DNA from: Maccoyibacter intestinihominis
GTDB taxonomy: Bacteria > Bacillota > Clostridia > Lachnospirales > Lachnospiraceae
Length of the DNA: 64,000 bases
Reading direction: 5' to 3'
Assembly (NCBI RefSeq): GCF_040096355.1
Contig: NZ_JBBMEX010000012.1
Coordinates: 1 to 64,000 of the forward strand
Below are positions 49,451 through 57,921 of the stretch, in pieces. The position numbers and the translations under genes were made by a program. The notes beneath the pieces were generated by a model, which searched no databases, was not told the DNA's origin, and saw only the letters and a program-made list of their open reading frames with translations. Positions within the stretch are counted from its first letter, which is position 1, and every line of letters begins with the position of its first letter.

Positions 49451-49592
49451 TCTCCTTTTTAATTAGTGTACATACTTCGTTAGGGTTATCCATAATCTTT
49501 AATAACCGCCTCATCGTTTTTTATTTTATTATGATTTTTGCAATTTTGCAACATTTTTCCTGCATTTTTATTAATTTAATTGATAAAATTTT

Positions 49593-49937
49593 TTATATTT
49601 TATTGACATAGCAGATATAACCACACTCTCTTAGGATTTTCAAATAGGAACTTAGACGCTCAAATGCAGGTTCTGCCCTATCCCCAAACCTTTCTCTCTC
49701 CATACATGCCAGCTCATATACTGTTTTTTGCCCGTCCATTTCCTGCCATACATAGCTTCCCATCTGCTCTAATTCTATCATGGAGTAGCGTGGCTTTTTT
49801 AGTGTGATTTGCAAGATTCGATTCCAGAATCCTTCATTTTTTACGATAATCTCTACATTGCCGTGTTCATTTAACTGATAAGAATATCTGCTGTTTCTCT
49901 TTGGGATATAGTCAAGATAGTTCTCCTGCTTTCTCAT
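49593..49937 (-). CDS. PqqD-like small protein
   Basis: A 114-residue protein. The ATG at 49937 overlaps the OPT transporter stop by 4 bases (ATGA), so it is translationally coupled. The N-terminal part is RKQENYLDYIPKRNSRYSYQLNEHGNVEIIVKNEGFWNRI. The C-terminal half, QMGSYVWQEMDGQKTVYELACMERERFGDRAEPAFERLSSYLKILRECGYI, follows the PqqD winged-helix pattern. PqqD-type domains bind peptides in RiPP pathways. Its steady pairing with an oligopeptide transporter suggests peptide handling here, but no radical SAM enzyme is nearby. Confidence 0.82.
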   Translation of the reverse strand: MRKQENYLDYIPKRNSRYSYQLNEHGNVEIIVKNEGFWNRILQITLKKPRYSMIELEQMGSYVWQEMDGQKTVYELACMERERFGDRAEPAFERLSSYLKILRECGYICYVNKI

Positions 49938-51847
49938 TTTTCTTTTCCTTTCTGGATGGATAATATCAATGTTCCGATCAATACCACAAACATGATCAGT
50001 GCTCCGATATTTCCAAAATTCATTCTGTCTCCGGCGGCTGCGAGCCATTCCCCTACGGTTCCGCCTCGTTTTGACGGAAGGACGGCAAATACGGCAAGCA
50101 GGATTCCGATCAGTCCTTCCCCTGCAATTAAGCCGGATGAATACAGGATTCCGCTCTCGATCATCTGTTTTTGATTTTCTTCCTCTTCCCCTCTCTTTTT
50201 TTCAATCCAGAGTCTTACCAGACCACCGACTGCCATCGGTGTGCTAAGATGGATCGGAAGATAGAGACCGACTGCAAACGGAAGGACCGGTATCGTCAGT
50301 ATTTCTGCTGCAACTGCGAGTGCCACGCCTGCAAAAACCAGATTCCATGGAAGATTACCGCCCATGACACCTTCCACTACCATTTTCATTAAGGTCGCCT
50401 GCGGAGCCGGAAGTTCTGACGAGCCATATCCCCAGGCTGCATTGAGCAGATAGAGAATTCCTCCAATTGCCATCGAGGATACCACTACACTGATCAGCTC
50501 TCCGTACTGCTGTTTTTTCGGGGTTGCCCCAACGATATAACCGGTCTTTAAATCCTGTGAAGTATCGCCTGCCATTGCGGCAATGATACAGATGATCGTG
50601 CCGACTGCGATCGACGATACCATTCCCTCTGCACTTGCCCCACTGCTTTTATAAATTGCTGCGGTAATGATCAAAGTTGCAATTGCCATTCCCGATACCG
50701 GATTATTCGAACTTCCTACTAACCCGACCATTCTTGAAGATACGGTTGCAAAAAAGAATCCTAAGACTACAATTAAAATTGCTCCCGGTAAATTGACCGG
50801 TATCACAGGGATCAGCCACATCACGATCGCGGTAATTAAAATTCCCACAAGGACGACACGGATTGGGATATCCTGCGCTGTTCTAGATTCCTCTTCCATA
50901 TTTTTTCCATAACCGCGGACTGCCTGTGCAAAAGTCCGTATGATCAGCGGCAATGCTTTGATCAGACTGAAAATACCTCCCGCCGCCACGGCTCCTGCAC
51001 CGATATAACGGATGTAATGTCTCCAGATGCCCCATGCTCCAAGTTCGCTGATCGGTACCGTAGCCGGATATAAAACAGCATCTCCTCCAAAAAGTGCGAT
51101 CACAGGCATAATGACAAACCACGCCGTTACTCCGCCGGCAAGCAGATAGGATGCCACACGCATTCCGCAGATATAGCCGACTCCTAACAGTGCCGGAAGC
51201 ACATCTATACCGATTCCCGCTCCCTTATAACTTTTTACCTCAAAATCCACTTCACTTGGAAACACCCGCAGACCATCTGCGATAAATTTGTAAACAGCCG
51301 CTATCCCAAGTCCTGCAAAAACCGTTCCTGCTTTGGCTCCACCTTTTTCTCCTGCCAACAATACTTCTGCACAGGCCGTTCCTTCCGGATATGGCAGTAC
51401 GCCATGCTCCTGTACAATGAGTGCGGAGCGCAGCGGGATCATGAAAAATACTCCAAGCGCCCCTCCACAGATACAGATCAGTGCGATTTCTCCTAATCCG
51501 GGCATGGTACTTTTTCCTTCCGCTGCCCACATAAAAAGTACTGGCATGGTAAAGATAGCTCCTGCCGCAAGGGACTCTCCGGCTGAACCGATCGTCTGCA
51601 CCATATTATTTTCTAAAACGGAATCTTTCCTTAAGATAATGCGAATAACTCCCATTGAGATGACCGCTGCCGGGATCGATGCGGATACCGTCATTCCGAC
51701 ACGCAGTCCGAGATATGCGTTTGCCCCTCCAAATAAAACCGCCAGTATGATGCCTAAGATCACACTGGTGGCGGTAAATTCCGATACCCTTTTTTCTGCA
51801 GGGATAAACGGCTTAAAGTTGTTCTGTTCATGATGTAAAGAGTCCAT
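49934..51847 (-). CDS. OPT-family oligopeptide transporter
   Basis: A 637-residue transporter with about 15 membrane segments. The N-terminus reads KPFIPAEKRVSEFTATSVILGIILAVLFGGANAYLGLRVGMTVSASIPAAVISM, typical of OPT proteins. GDTSQDLKTGYIVGATPKKQQYGE is the conserved family motif near residue 430. It is expected to import small peptides or metal-chelates with protons. It is coupled to the PqqD-like gene by an ATGA overlap. A weak purine-rich ribosome site (GGAAACAG) precedes the ATG. Confidence 0.94.
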   Translation of the reverse strand: MDSLHHEQNNFKPFIPAEKRVSEFTATSVILGIILAVLFGGANAYLGLRVGMTVSASIPAAVISMGVIRIILRKDSVLENNMVQTIGSAGESLAAGAIFTMPVLFMWAAEGKSTMPGLGEIALICICGGALGVFFMIPLRSALIVQEHGVLPYPEGTACAEVLLAGEKGGAKAGTVFAGLGIAAVYKFIADGLRVFPSEVDFEVKSYKGAGIGIDVLPALLGVGYICGMRVASYLLAGGVTAWFVIMPVIALFGGDAVLYPATVPISELGAWGIWRHYIRYIGAGAVAAGGIFSLIKALPLIIRTFAQAVRGYGKNMEEESRTAQDIPIRVVLVGILITAIVMWLIPVIPVNLPGAILIVVLGFFFATVSSRMVGLVGSSNNPVSGMAIATLIITAAIYKSSGASAEGMVSSIAVGTIICIIAAMAGDTSQDLKTGYIVGATPKKQQYGELISVVVSSMAIGGILYLLNAAWGYGSSELPAPQATLMKMVVEGVMGGNLPWNLVFAGVALAVAAEILTIPVLPFAVGLYLPIHLSTPMAVGGLVRLWIEKKRGEEEENQKQMIESGILYSSGLIAGEGLIGILLAVFAVLPSKRGGTVGEWLAAAGDRMNFGNIGALIMFVVLIGTLILSIQKGKEK

Positions 51848-51929
51848 CTTCTGTTTCCTTTCACGAAATATTTTTCTTAGTATGTACAGAAAGATTTTCT
51901 CTTATTCTTAGATATTCTGATAGGATCTT

Positions 51930-52484
51930 TTACTCAAAATCACGATAATTCTTTGTCTCGCGCGAAATATAAAGTGTTGAGACAATATCGGAGATGCCAC
52001 TGTATAACAATCCGATTCCGACAAAGCGAAGTAATGTCATTGCCGTTGAAAACGGATTAAAGATAATAACGCCTCCTAAGATCAGGTTTAAACAGGCGGT
52101 TGCTAATACCGTCGTCCATCTTCTGGCTTTCATTCTTGCTAAATCTACTGCCTGCTGCAGTTTGGAAAATCCACTGAACAGGATGACCACGCCTAAGATG
52201 ATCGGGATAATGGAAACGACAACTTCTGCCTTATAGTAGATCAGCAATCCTACGATCATCAGAAAGATTCCAAGCACCAGTCCGCTGCTGTATCTTCCAC
52301 TTCCCGGCTCATAGCGGAAGTAGCCGATGACCTGTCCTATTCCCATAAAGAGCAGCATTGCCGCTGCGATATACGCAATCATTTTTGTGGTTGTAACAGG
52401 GAAAAACAGCAATACCAATCCTGCAACGATCAGAACTGCTCCCGATATCAGCATTCCACTTTTTATTTTTTGAAAAATGTTCAT
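51930..52484 (-). CDS. HdeD/DUF308-family membrane protein
   Basis: A 184-residue protein starting at 52484, right after TTGGAGGAAAAGAAA. About six hydrophobic segments are paired as in DUF308 proteins: GMLISGAVLIVAGLVLLFFPVTTTKMIAYIAAAMLLFMGIGQVIGYF, then LVLGIFLMIVGLLIYYKAEVVVSIIPIILGVVILFSGFSKLQ. HdeD of enteric bacteria is linked to acid resistance; in Firmicutes the role is unknown. Stand-alone gene. Confidence 0.85.
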   Translation of the reverse strand: MNIFQKIKSGMLISGAVLIVAGLVLLFFPVTTTKMIAYIAAAMLLFMGIGQVIGYFRYEPGSGRYSSGLVLGIFLMIVGLLIYYKAEVVVSIIPIILGVVILFSGFSKLQQAVDLARMKARRWTTVLATACLNLILGGVIIFNPFSTAMTLLRFVGIGLLYSGISDIVSTLYISRETKNYRDFE

Positions 52485-52556
52485 TTTCTTTTCCTCCAAG
52501 TGTTTTGTCTATGACTGTTATATCACAATTATTTCAATTATTCAATCGAAATGAAC

Positions 52557-53360
52557 TTAATCCCGTTTTCTCACATAAACCAACTGATTATGGCTGTCCT
52601 TTGCATTCTCCCGACGGATCTCAACATCCCGGAAGGACTCTAACAGATTGCTCAGTTTTGCATAGCCATAGTTACGGCAGTCAAAATCCGGATAGAGCTT
52701 TAAGACCATGTTTCCAAGTTCCCCTAAGAACATCCAGCCGCTCTCGTCTGAATTTTCTTTTAACAGTGAAAAGATTGCCGTTTTGATCTCTCTAAGATCG
52801 GTGATCGGAGAAATATCTGCCTCATTTTTTTCTTTCTCTATACTCTGCTCCGCAATGTTATTGTTCTCACGTTTATAATAACTTTTTCCAACATTTCTTC
52901 CTTTTTTCGGAATCTCTTCCACGCTGCGCATTAAGATATCCAGTGTCTTAAAACGGTCACATGCTTTGACAAACGGTGACGGTGTCTTGCTCTCGCCCAT
53001 GCCGACCACATATTTTCCCGACTCTCTTAAACGCATTGCGAGTTTAGTAAAATCACTGTCTGATGAGACAATGACAAATCCATCTATTTCTCTTGTATAC
53101 AGTATGTCCATTGCATCAATGATCATTGCCGAATCGGATGCATTTTTCCCGGTTGTATAGCTGTACTGCTGAATCGGTGTCAGTGAATTTTCCAACAGAC
53201 ATTCTTTCCATGAATGTTTTCCAATCTCTGTCCAGTCCCCATAAATCCTACGGATGCTGACATCTCCTAAGGTCTTGGTTTCACGAAGAACCAAATCCAT
53301 GTATTTTGGCGATACATTATCCGCATCTATCAGCAGTGCATATTTTTTTTCTGTTTCCAT
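52557..53360 (-). CDS. NYN-domain ribonuclease-like protein with LOTUS/OST-HTH domain
   Basis: A 267-residue protein. The ATG at 53360 follows CGGAGGAACAG. The PIN-like NYN domain (1-145) has YALLIDADNVSPKY, YSYTTGKNASDSAMIIDAMD and DGFVIVSSDSDFTKLA, holding the acidic active-site residues. A charged linker (150-195) leads to an OST-HTH/LOTUS domain (about 195-265; LGELGNMVLKLYPDFDCRNYGYAKLSNLLESF), which binds RNA. It is likely an RNA-cleaving or RNA-binding protein of unknown target. Confidence 0.9.
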   Translation of the reverse strand: METEKKYALLIDADNVSPKYMDLVLRETKTLGDVSIRRIYGDWTEIGKHSWKECLLENSLTPIQQYSYTTGKNASDSAMIIDAMDILYTREIDGFVIVSSDSDFTKLAMRLRESGKYVVGMGESKTPSPFVKACDRFKTLDILMRSVEEIPKKGRNVGKSYYKRENNNIAEQSIEKEKNEADISPITDLREIKTAIFSLLKENSDESGWMFLGELGNMVLKLYPDFDCRNYGYAKLSNLLESFRDVEIRRENAKDSHNQLVYVRKRD

Positions 53361-53429
53361 TCTGTTCCTCCGAGATTTCATGATGTTCTTATTCTAGCAC
53401 TTTGCGAAAACAGATTCAACGCATTTATT

Positions 53430-54587
53430 CTACGGATTGCAGTTCTTGCACGGCGAATATCCACTCTGTTCTAACTCTTCACGGCTCATCTGTACTTTTT
53501 GAAAATTTTCCTCTTTGATCTGTGATACGTTGCCGCAGGTCTCCCGGTGGAATTTTTTCGTATTGGTGTTCAGGACATAGGTTGTCTGCTCTGTGACATT
53601 GTCTGCATTTTCCCTGTCAGACTCTGTCTGTTCCCCGCTCTGCCAGGAATCCGTTGCCGAACAGTTCCAGGTGATGTTTTCTCCATCCGAACTTGCGATA
53701 ATGCTGCCCTGCTCATCGGTACGGAACACCTCTACTCCCATACTCCGCAGCCGGTTTAACACTTCTGCATGAGGATGTCCATAGCTGTTCCCCTCGCCAC
53801 AGCTTATGACGGCATATTTTGGATGAACAGCATTTAAAAATTCCTGCGTGCTTGCCGAACGGCTTCCGTGATGTGCCACTTTGTACACATCTGCCGAGAT
53901 ATCGATTCCATTCGTGAGCATTTCCGCTTCTGATGCTTCCTCGGCATCTCCGGTAAACAGAAATCTGTTTTTTCCATATTCTAAGAGGATTGCTACGGAA
54001 TAGTCATTGGCATTGCCACCATAGGAATTGGAATTTGGTGCTATGATCGTAAATTTTGCTTCTCCAAGAGCATACTGTTCCCCTACCACCGGATAGGTGA
54101 TCTTCATATTTTTATCGTGAATAACATCGACTAACTCCTGATAGGTTTTGGTGTCTTTTTCATAGTCGGGCATAATGACCGTGTCACAGTTGTACTTGTA
54201 TACGATCACATCCAGACCACCGATATGATCTGCATCCGGGTGTGTGCCTATGACATAATCTAAGGATTCCACGCCCTGTTTTTTCAAATATAATTGTACG
54301 GTGGTTCCTTTATTGTTGTTACCGCCATCGATCAGCATGGCATGGGAGCCACATTTTATCAAGGTTGCATCTCCCTGTCCAACATCTATGTAGTGGACTT
54401 CCAGCATCCCTTCCGGTTTTGACGTATCCGGTGCTTTTGCTGCTTTTTCCTCCTGCCCGGATTGTAATGTCTTTTCGGATGTGGTGTCCAACCGGTCTTT
54501 TCCCGAAGTGGATGTGTCCGGTTGTATAGTTGCGCATGCGGTCAGGCACATGCATAAGATGAGTAGTATGGATAAATATTTTTTCAT
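53430..54587 (-). CDS. secreted ComEC/Rec2-like MBL hydrolase lipoprotein
   Basis: A 385-residue lipoprotein: signal KKYLSILLILCMCL, lipobox LTAC at Cys18. A Ser/Thr-rich linker leads to an MBL domain (about 60-310) with HYIDVGQGDATLIKCGSHAMLIDGG, GTHPDADHIGGLD (metal motif), FLFTGDAEEASE and VAHHGSRSASTQEFLNAVHPKYAVISCG. The C-terminal 55 residues (YVLNTNTKKFHRETCGNVSQI and SGYSPCKNCNP) form a Cys-containing Ada-like tail often found on such proteins. ComEC-type MBL domains degrade one strand during DNA uptake, but stand-alone secreted versions may simply hydrolyse extracellular nucleic acid. Confidence 0.9.
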   Translation of the reverse strand: MKKYLSILLILCMCLTACATIQPDTSTSGKDRLDTTSEKTLQSGQEEKAAKAPDTSKPEGMLEVHYIDVGQGDATLIKCGSHAMLIDGGNNNKGTTVQLYLKKQGVESLDYVIGTHPDADHIGGLDVIVYKYNCDTVIMPDYEKDTKTYQELVDVIHDKNMKITYPVVGEQYALGEAKFTIIAPNSNSYGGNANDYSVAILLEYGKNRFLFTGDAEEASEAEMLTNGIDISADVYKVAHHGSRSASTQEFLNAVHPKYAVISCGEGNSYGHPHAEVLNRLRSMGVEVFRTDEQGSIIASSDGENITWNCSATDSWQSGEQTESDRENADNVTEQTTYVLNTNTKKFHRETCGNVSQIKEENFQKVQMSREELEQSGYSPCKNCNP

Positions 54588-54631
54588 ACTATGATATTAG
54601 CATAAATTTTTAAAAATGAAATACACTTTAC

Positions 54632-54662
54632 AAAAAAAGACAGCCTACGGCTGCCTTTTTTA
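54632..54662. terminator. terminator between the P1B ATPase and the MBL lipoprotein gene
   Basis: AAAAAAAGACAGCC, loop TAC, GGCTGCCTTTTTT. It ends the minus-strand P-type ATPase transcript. Confidence 0.8.
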
Positions 54663-54678
54663 AAAACATCAGATATCC

Positions 54679-56754
54679 TTATGTCAGTAAATTCTGCATA
54701 CTTTTCAAGCTGATCACCAGTGTAGAGGTATTGTGAAGCAGTGCCGAAGTTGCCGGCTGGATCACTCCTGCAACACCGAGTGCGATTAAGCCTGTGTTGA
54801 ATCCTACGATCTGTTTGTAGTTTTTACTGATTTTTTTCATCAGAGCATCGCTGATGAGTTTCAGAGTTACTATCTGGTACAAGTCATCTGCACTGATGGT
54901 AATGTCTGCGATCTCTCTTGCTATCTCTGCACCATCACTGATGGCAATTCCAACGTCTGCCGCTGACAGCGCCGGAGAATCGTTGATTCCGTCACCGATC
55001 ATGATGACTTTTCTTCCGGCAGCCTTTTCTTTTTCCACAAATGCTGCTTTATCTTCCGGCAGCACTTCCGAATAATATTCATCCACACCGACGCGCTCTG
55101 CGATCGCATGTGCAGTACGTTCACTGTCACCTGTCATCATGACGATTTTTGACAGTCCCGCTTTTCTAAGCGAGGTGATGACTGCTTCCGCTTCTTCGCG
55201 TAACGGATCTTCAATGCAGATGACGGCTGCTAATTGATTCTCAATGGCTAAATAGAGATGTGTATACTCTACCGGAAGATTTTCAAATAATTCCTCTTTT
55301 CCCTCCGGAATCGTACATTTTTCATCTTCAAAGACAAAATGGCTGCTTCCGATGACCGCCCGTTTTCCGTTGATAGTCGTGGAAATTCCATGTGCTACAA
55401 TGTACTCCACCTTAGAATGCATCTCTTCATGGGCAAGGCCTTTTTCTTCTGCCGCCTGAACGACTGCTTTTGCCATCGAATGTGGGAAATGCTCTTCCAT
55501 GCAAGCTGCAATCCTTAAAAGCTCGTCCGGTTCTCTTCCGTCAAAAGATACAACTTCAACGACCGATGGTTTTGCCTTTGTCAAGGTTCCTGTCTTATCA
55601 AATACGATCGTATCTGCCTCTGCTACGGCTTCTAAATATTTGCCGCCTTTTACCGTCATATGGTAGAGGCTTGCTTCACGGATCGCAGAAAGAACAGAGA
55701 TCGGCATTGCTAACTTTAAGGCACAGGAAAAATCTACCATTAAAACAGAAAGTGCCTTTGTGGTGTTGCGGGTCAACAGATAGGTCAACGCGGTTCCACC
55801 AAGTGTATATGGTACTAATCTGTCTGCTAAATGCTCTGCTTTTCCTTCTAATGAGGATTTCAGTTTTTCTGATTCCTCGATCATGGTCACAATCTTCTCA
55901 AAGCGGCTTGAACCACCTACTTCTTTTACCAGAATGGTAAGCTCGCCTTCCTCTAAAACGGTACCGGCATAGACATAGTTGCCTTCTGCCTTTCTGATCG
56001 GCAGGGACTCTCCGGTTAAGGATGCCTGATTGACCATTGCTTCTCCTTCGGAAACCTCGCCGTCAAATGGGATCACATTACCCATATGTACAACAACTTC
56101 ATCTCCTGCGGAAATATCATTTACCGATACTAAGACTTCCTGACCGTCTGACTTCAACCATACTTTTCCTACATTTAAAGCCATGGTTCTTGCAAGGTCA
56201 TCCACGGATTTCTTATGTGTCCACTCCTCTAAAAGTTCTCCGATTCCCAACAGGAACATGACTGAGCCTGCCGTGCCGAAATCTTTACGAAGAACAGATA
56301 CTCCAATTGCCGTTGCATCTAACACCGCCACTTCTATCTTACGATGCCAGAGTGACTGGATTCCTTTTGCAATATACTTTAAGGAACTCAGTGTAATGTA
56401 GGCTGTGTAGACCGGATATGGAAGTACGATCTTTTTGACATACCGCATCAGAACTTTTCCTATCAGTTTTTCCTGATAAACGGCATTGAGTTCTCTGCCA
56501 GAATGCTCTAATAAACCTGTCGGAACTTCTGCTTTTTCATAGCAGAAGCCCTGCAATAACTGAATGATATAACTTCTCTCTCCGGTATACGAAATCACCG
56601 CATCTCCAGTCCGCTCATATACTTTTGCACATGTAACGTACTTATCGTTTTGTAAAAAATAGAGTAAAATATCTGCCTGTGCATAAGTCATTCTGTTCTG
56701 CGAAAGATGAACTCTCATCCTTCCCGTCATTTCATGCTTAATTGAAAATTTCAC
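54679..56754 (-). CDS. P1B-type heavy-metal ATPase with atypical membrane motif
   Basis: A 691-residue cation pump. The N-terminal 70 residues resemble a heavy-metal-associated fold without a CxxC motif. Membrane segments lie at about 105-175 and 320-370. The A-domain motif is ASLTGESLPIRK. The phosphorylation site is DKTGTLT, followed by MTGDSERTA and GDGINDSPALSAADVGIA. In the sixth segment, where most P1B pumps have CPC, this one has SCALKLAMP, so the usual Pro after Cys is absent. That places it in a less studied subgroup; metal specificity is not predictable. The DUF6110 gene abuts it upstream with no gap. Confidence 0.9.
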   Translation of the reverse strand: MKFSIKHEMTGRMRVHLSQNRMTYAQADILLYFLQNDKYVTCAKVYERTGDAVISYTGERSYIIQLLQGFCYEKAEVPTGLLEHSGRELNAVYQEKLIGKVLMRYVKKIVLPYPVYTAYITLSSLKYIAKGIQSLWHRKIEVAVLDATAIGVSVLRKDFGTAGSVMFLLGIGELLEEWTHKKSVDDLARTMALNVGKVWLKSDGQEVLVSVNDISAGDEVVVHMGNVIPFDGEVSEGEAMVNQASLTGESLPIRKAEGNYVYAGTVLEEGELTILVKEVGGSSRFEKIVTMIEESEKLKSSLEGKAEHLADRLVPYTLGGTALTYLLTRNTTKALSVLMVDFSCALKLAMPISVLSAIREASLYHMTVKGGKYLEAVAEADTIVFDKTGTLTKAKPSVVEVVSFDGREPDELLRIAACMEEHFPHSMAKAVVQAAEEKGLAHEEMHSKVEYIVAHGISTTINGKRAVIGSSHFVFEDEKCTIPEGKEELFENLPVEYTHLYLAIENQLAAVICIEDPLREEAEAVITSLRKAGLSKIVMMTGDSERTAHAIAERVGVDEYYSEVLPEDKAAFVEKEKAAGRKVIMIGDGINDSPALSAADVGIAISDGAEIAREIADITISADDLYQIVTLKLISDALMKKISKNYKQIVGFNTGLIALGVAGVIQPATSALLHNTSTLVISLKSMQNLLT

Positions 56755-57018
56755 TTATTCCTCACCTGCTGTATCTTCAAATTCTTCTTCTTTTGCAGCT
56801 CTTGCCTCGTTGATATCCTTAGCTTCTGCATAAATGTCGCCTGCATTCTCCTGAATGGTTGTTGCAGTCTTCATCACGCAGTCTTTTGCCCGAAGCACCG
56901 CTGCCGTACAGCCTGTGTATACTTTCTTTGCGTCTTTACTGGACAGGATTTTGACTCCGGCTGTTCCAAACAGCGTTCCTCCTGCAAAAAGTCCGATTTT
57001 TTTCCAATTAATACTCAT
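56755..57018 (-). CDS. DUF6110-like small membrane-associated protein
   Basis: An 87-residue protein starting at 57018 after AAGGAGGAAACAACG. It begins SINWKKIGLFAGGTLFGTAGVKILSSKDAKKVYTGCTAAVLRAKDCVMK, with a Gly-rich hydrophobic stretch, and ends with an acidic, helical tail (EDINEARAAKEEEFEDT-like). Small proteins of this kind are found directly before this subgroup of P-type ATPases, suggesting a chaperone or accessory role. Its stop codon touches the ATPase start. Confidence 0.8.
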   Translation of the reverse strand: MSINWKKIGLFAGGTLFGTAGVKILSSKDAKKVYTGCTAAVLRAKDCVMKTATTIQENAGDIYAEAKDINEARAAKEEEFEDTAGEE

Positions 57019-57131
57019 CGTTGTTTCCTCCTTACGCATATGCTATTTTTATTTTACTCTATCATAGTACCTCCCATCGGCATTTTCCACGTTTTTTATC
57101 TTATTGAAAAATTTTATCAACAGGCTCTTTT

Positions 57132-57887
57132 TTAGTCACGATTGATGATCCGTGCCAGTCCGATTGCCGGCAGGCTCTCGTCTTTTTCTTCGCTGTAACG
57201 CTCGATCCGGTTACGGATCTCTCCCATCTTCTTGTCCCAATCGGCAATGACATTTGCACACTCGGTCAGTTCTTCTGCCATCTGTACTGCCTCTGCTTCC
57301 GGGATCTCTTTTTTGTAACGCAGCTTATGCTCCAAACTTGCCCAGAAGTCCATTGCAATAGTGCGAAGCTGTACTTCCACCTTCATCGGTCTCTTCTCGT
57401 TTTCTAAAAAGATCGGTACTTCCACGATCAGGTGCAGACTCCGGTAGCCGCTTGGTTTTGGATTCTTGATGTAATCTTTTTTCTCGATGAGCCGGATGTC
57501 ATCCTGCTGTAACAGACATTCCGCTAACAGATAAATGTCCTCCGGAAACGAGCATACCACACGGACTCCTGCAATGTCGTTAATATTTTCTTCAATGGAT
57601 TCTAAGGAAAACGGAATCTGTTTTCTCTTGACTTTTTTCAGGATTCCATCAAAAGATTTGACTCTCGTCTTGATCGTCTCGATCGGATTTCTGTCATATT
57701 GCAGTGAAAACTGTTCATTTAATACCCGAAACTTGGTCTCCACCTCCATGATCGCACAGCGATAGTATGACATCAGCCGCTCAATCGGCAGAAAATTCTC
57801 CTGCATCCGGTTCATAAATTCATCCGATAGCACGATATCCGTGATCAGTTCTTCTCTTGCCTGTTCTATCAATCTCTCTATTTTCAT
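57132..57887 (-). CDS. small alarmone synthetase (RelQ-like GTP pyrophosphokinase)
   Basis: A 251-residue single-domain (p)ppGpp synthetase. The synthetase core (about 70-200) has VKSFDGILKKVKRKQIPFSLESIEENINDIAGVRVVCSFPEDIY and KNPKPSGYRSLHLIVEVPIFLENEKRPMKVEVQLRTIAMDFWASLEHKLRYK. There is no HD hydrolase, TGS or ACT domain, so it is a SAS and not a Rel protein. It lies 30 bases after the GH13 gene on the same strand. It probably adjusts alarmone levels under cell-wall or other stress. Confidence 0.93.
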   Translation of the reverse strand: MKIERLIEQAREELITDIVLSDEFMNRMQENFLPIERLMSYYRCAIMEVETKFRVLNEQFSLQYDRNPIETIKTRVKSFDGILKKVKRKQIPFSLESIEENINDIAGVRVVCSFPEDIYLLAECLLQQDDIRLIEKKDYIKNPKPSGYRSLHLIVEVPIFLENEKRPMKVEVQLRTIAMDFWASLEHKLRYKKEIPEAEAVQMAEELTECANVIADWDKKMGEIRNRIERYSEEKDESLPAIGLARIINRD

Positions 57888-57921
57888 CTGCTGTCCCCTT
57901 TACCTTCTGTTATCTTTCTGT

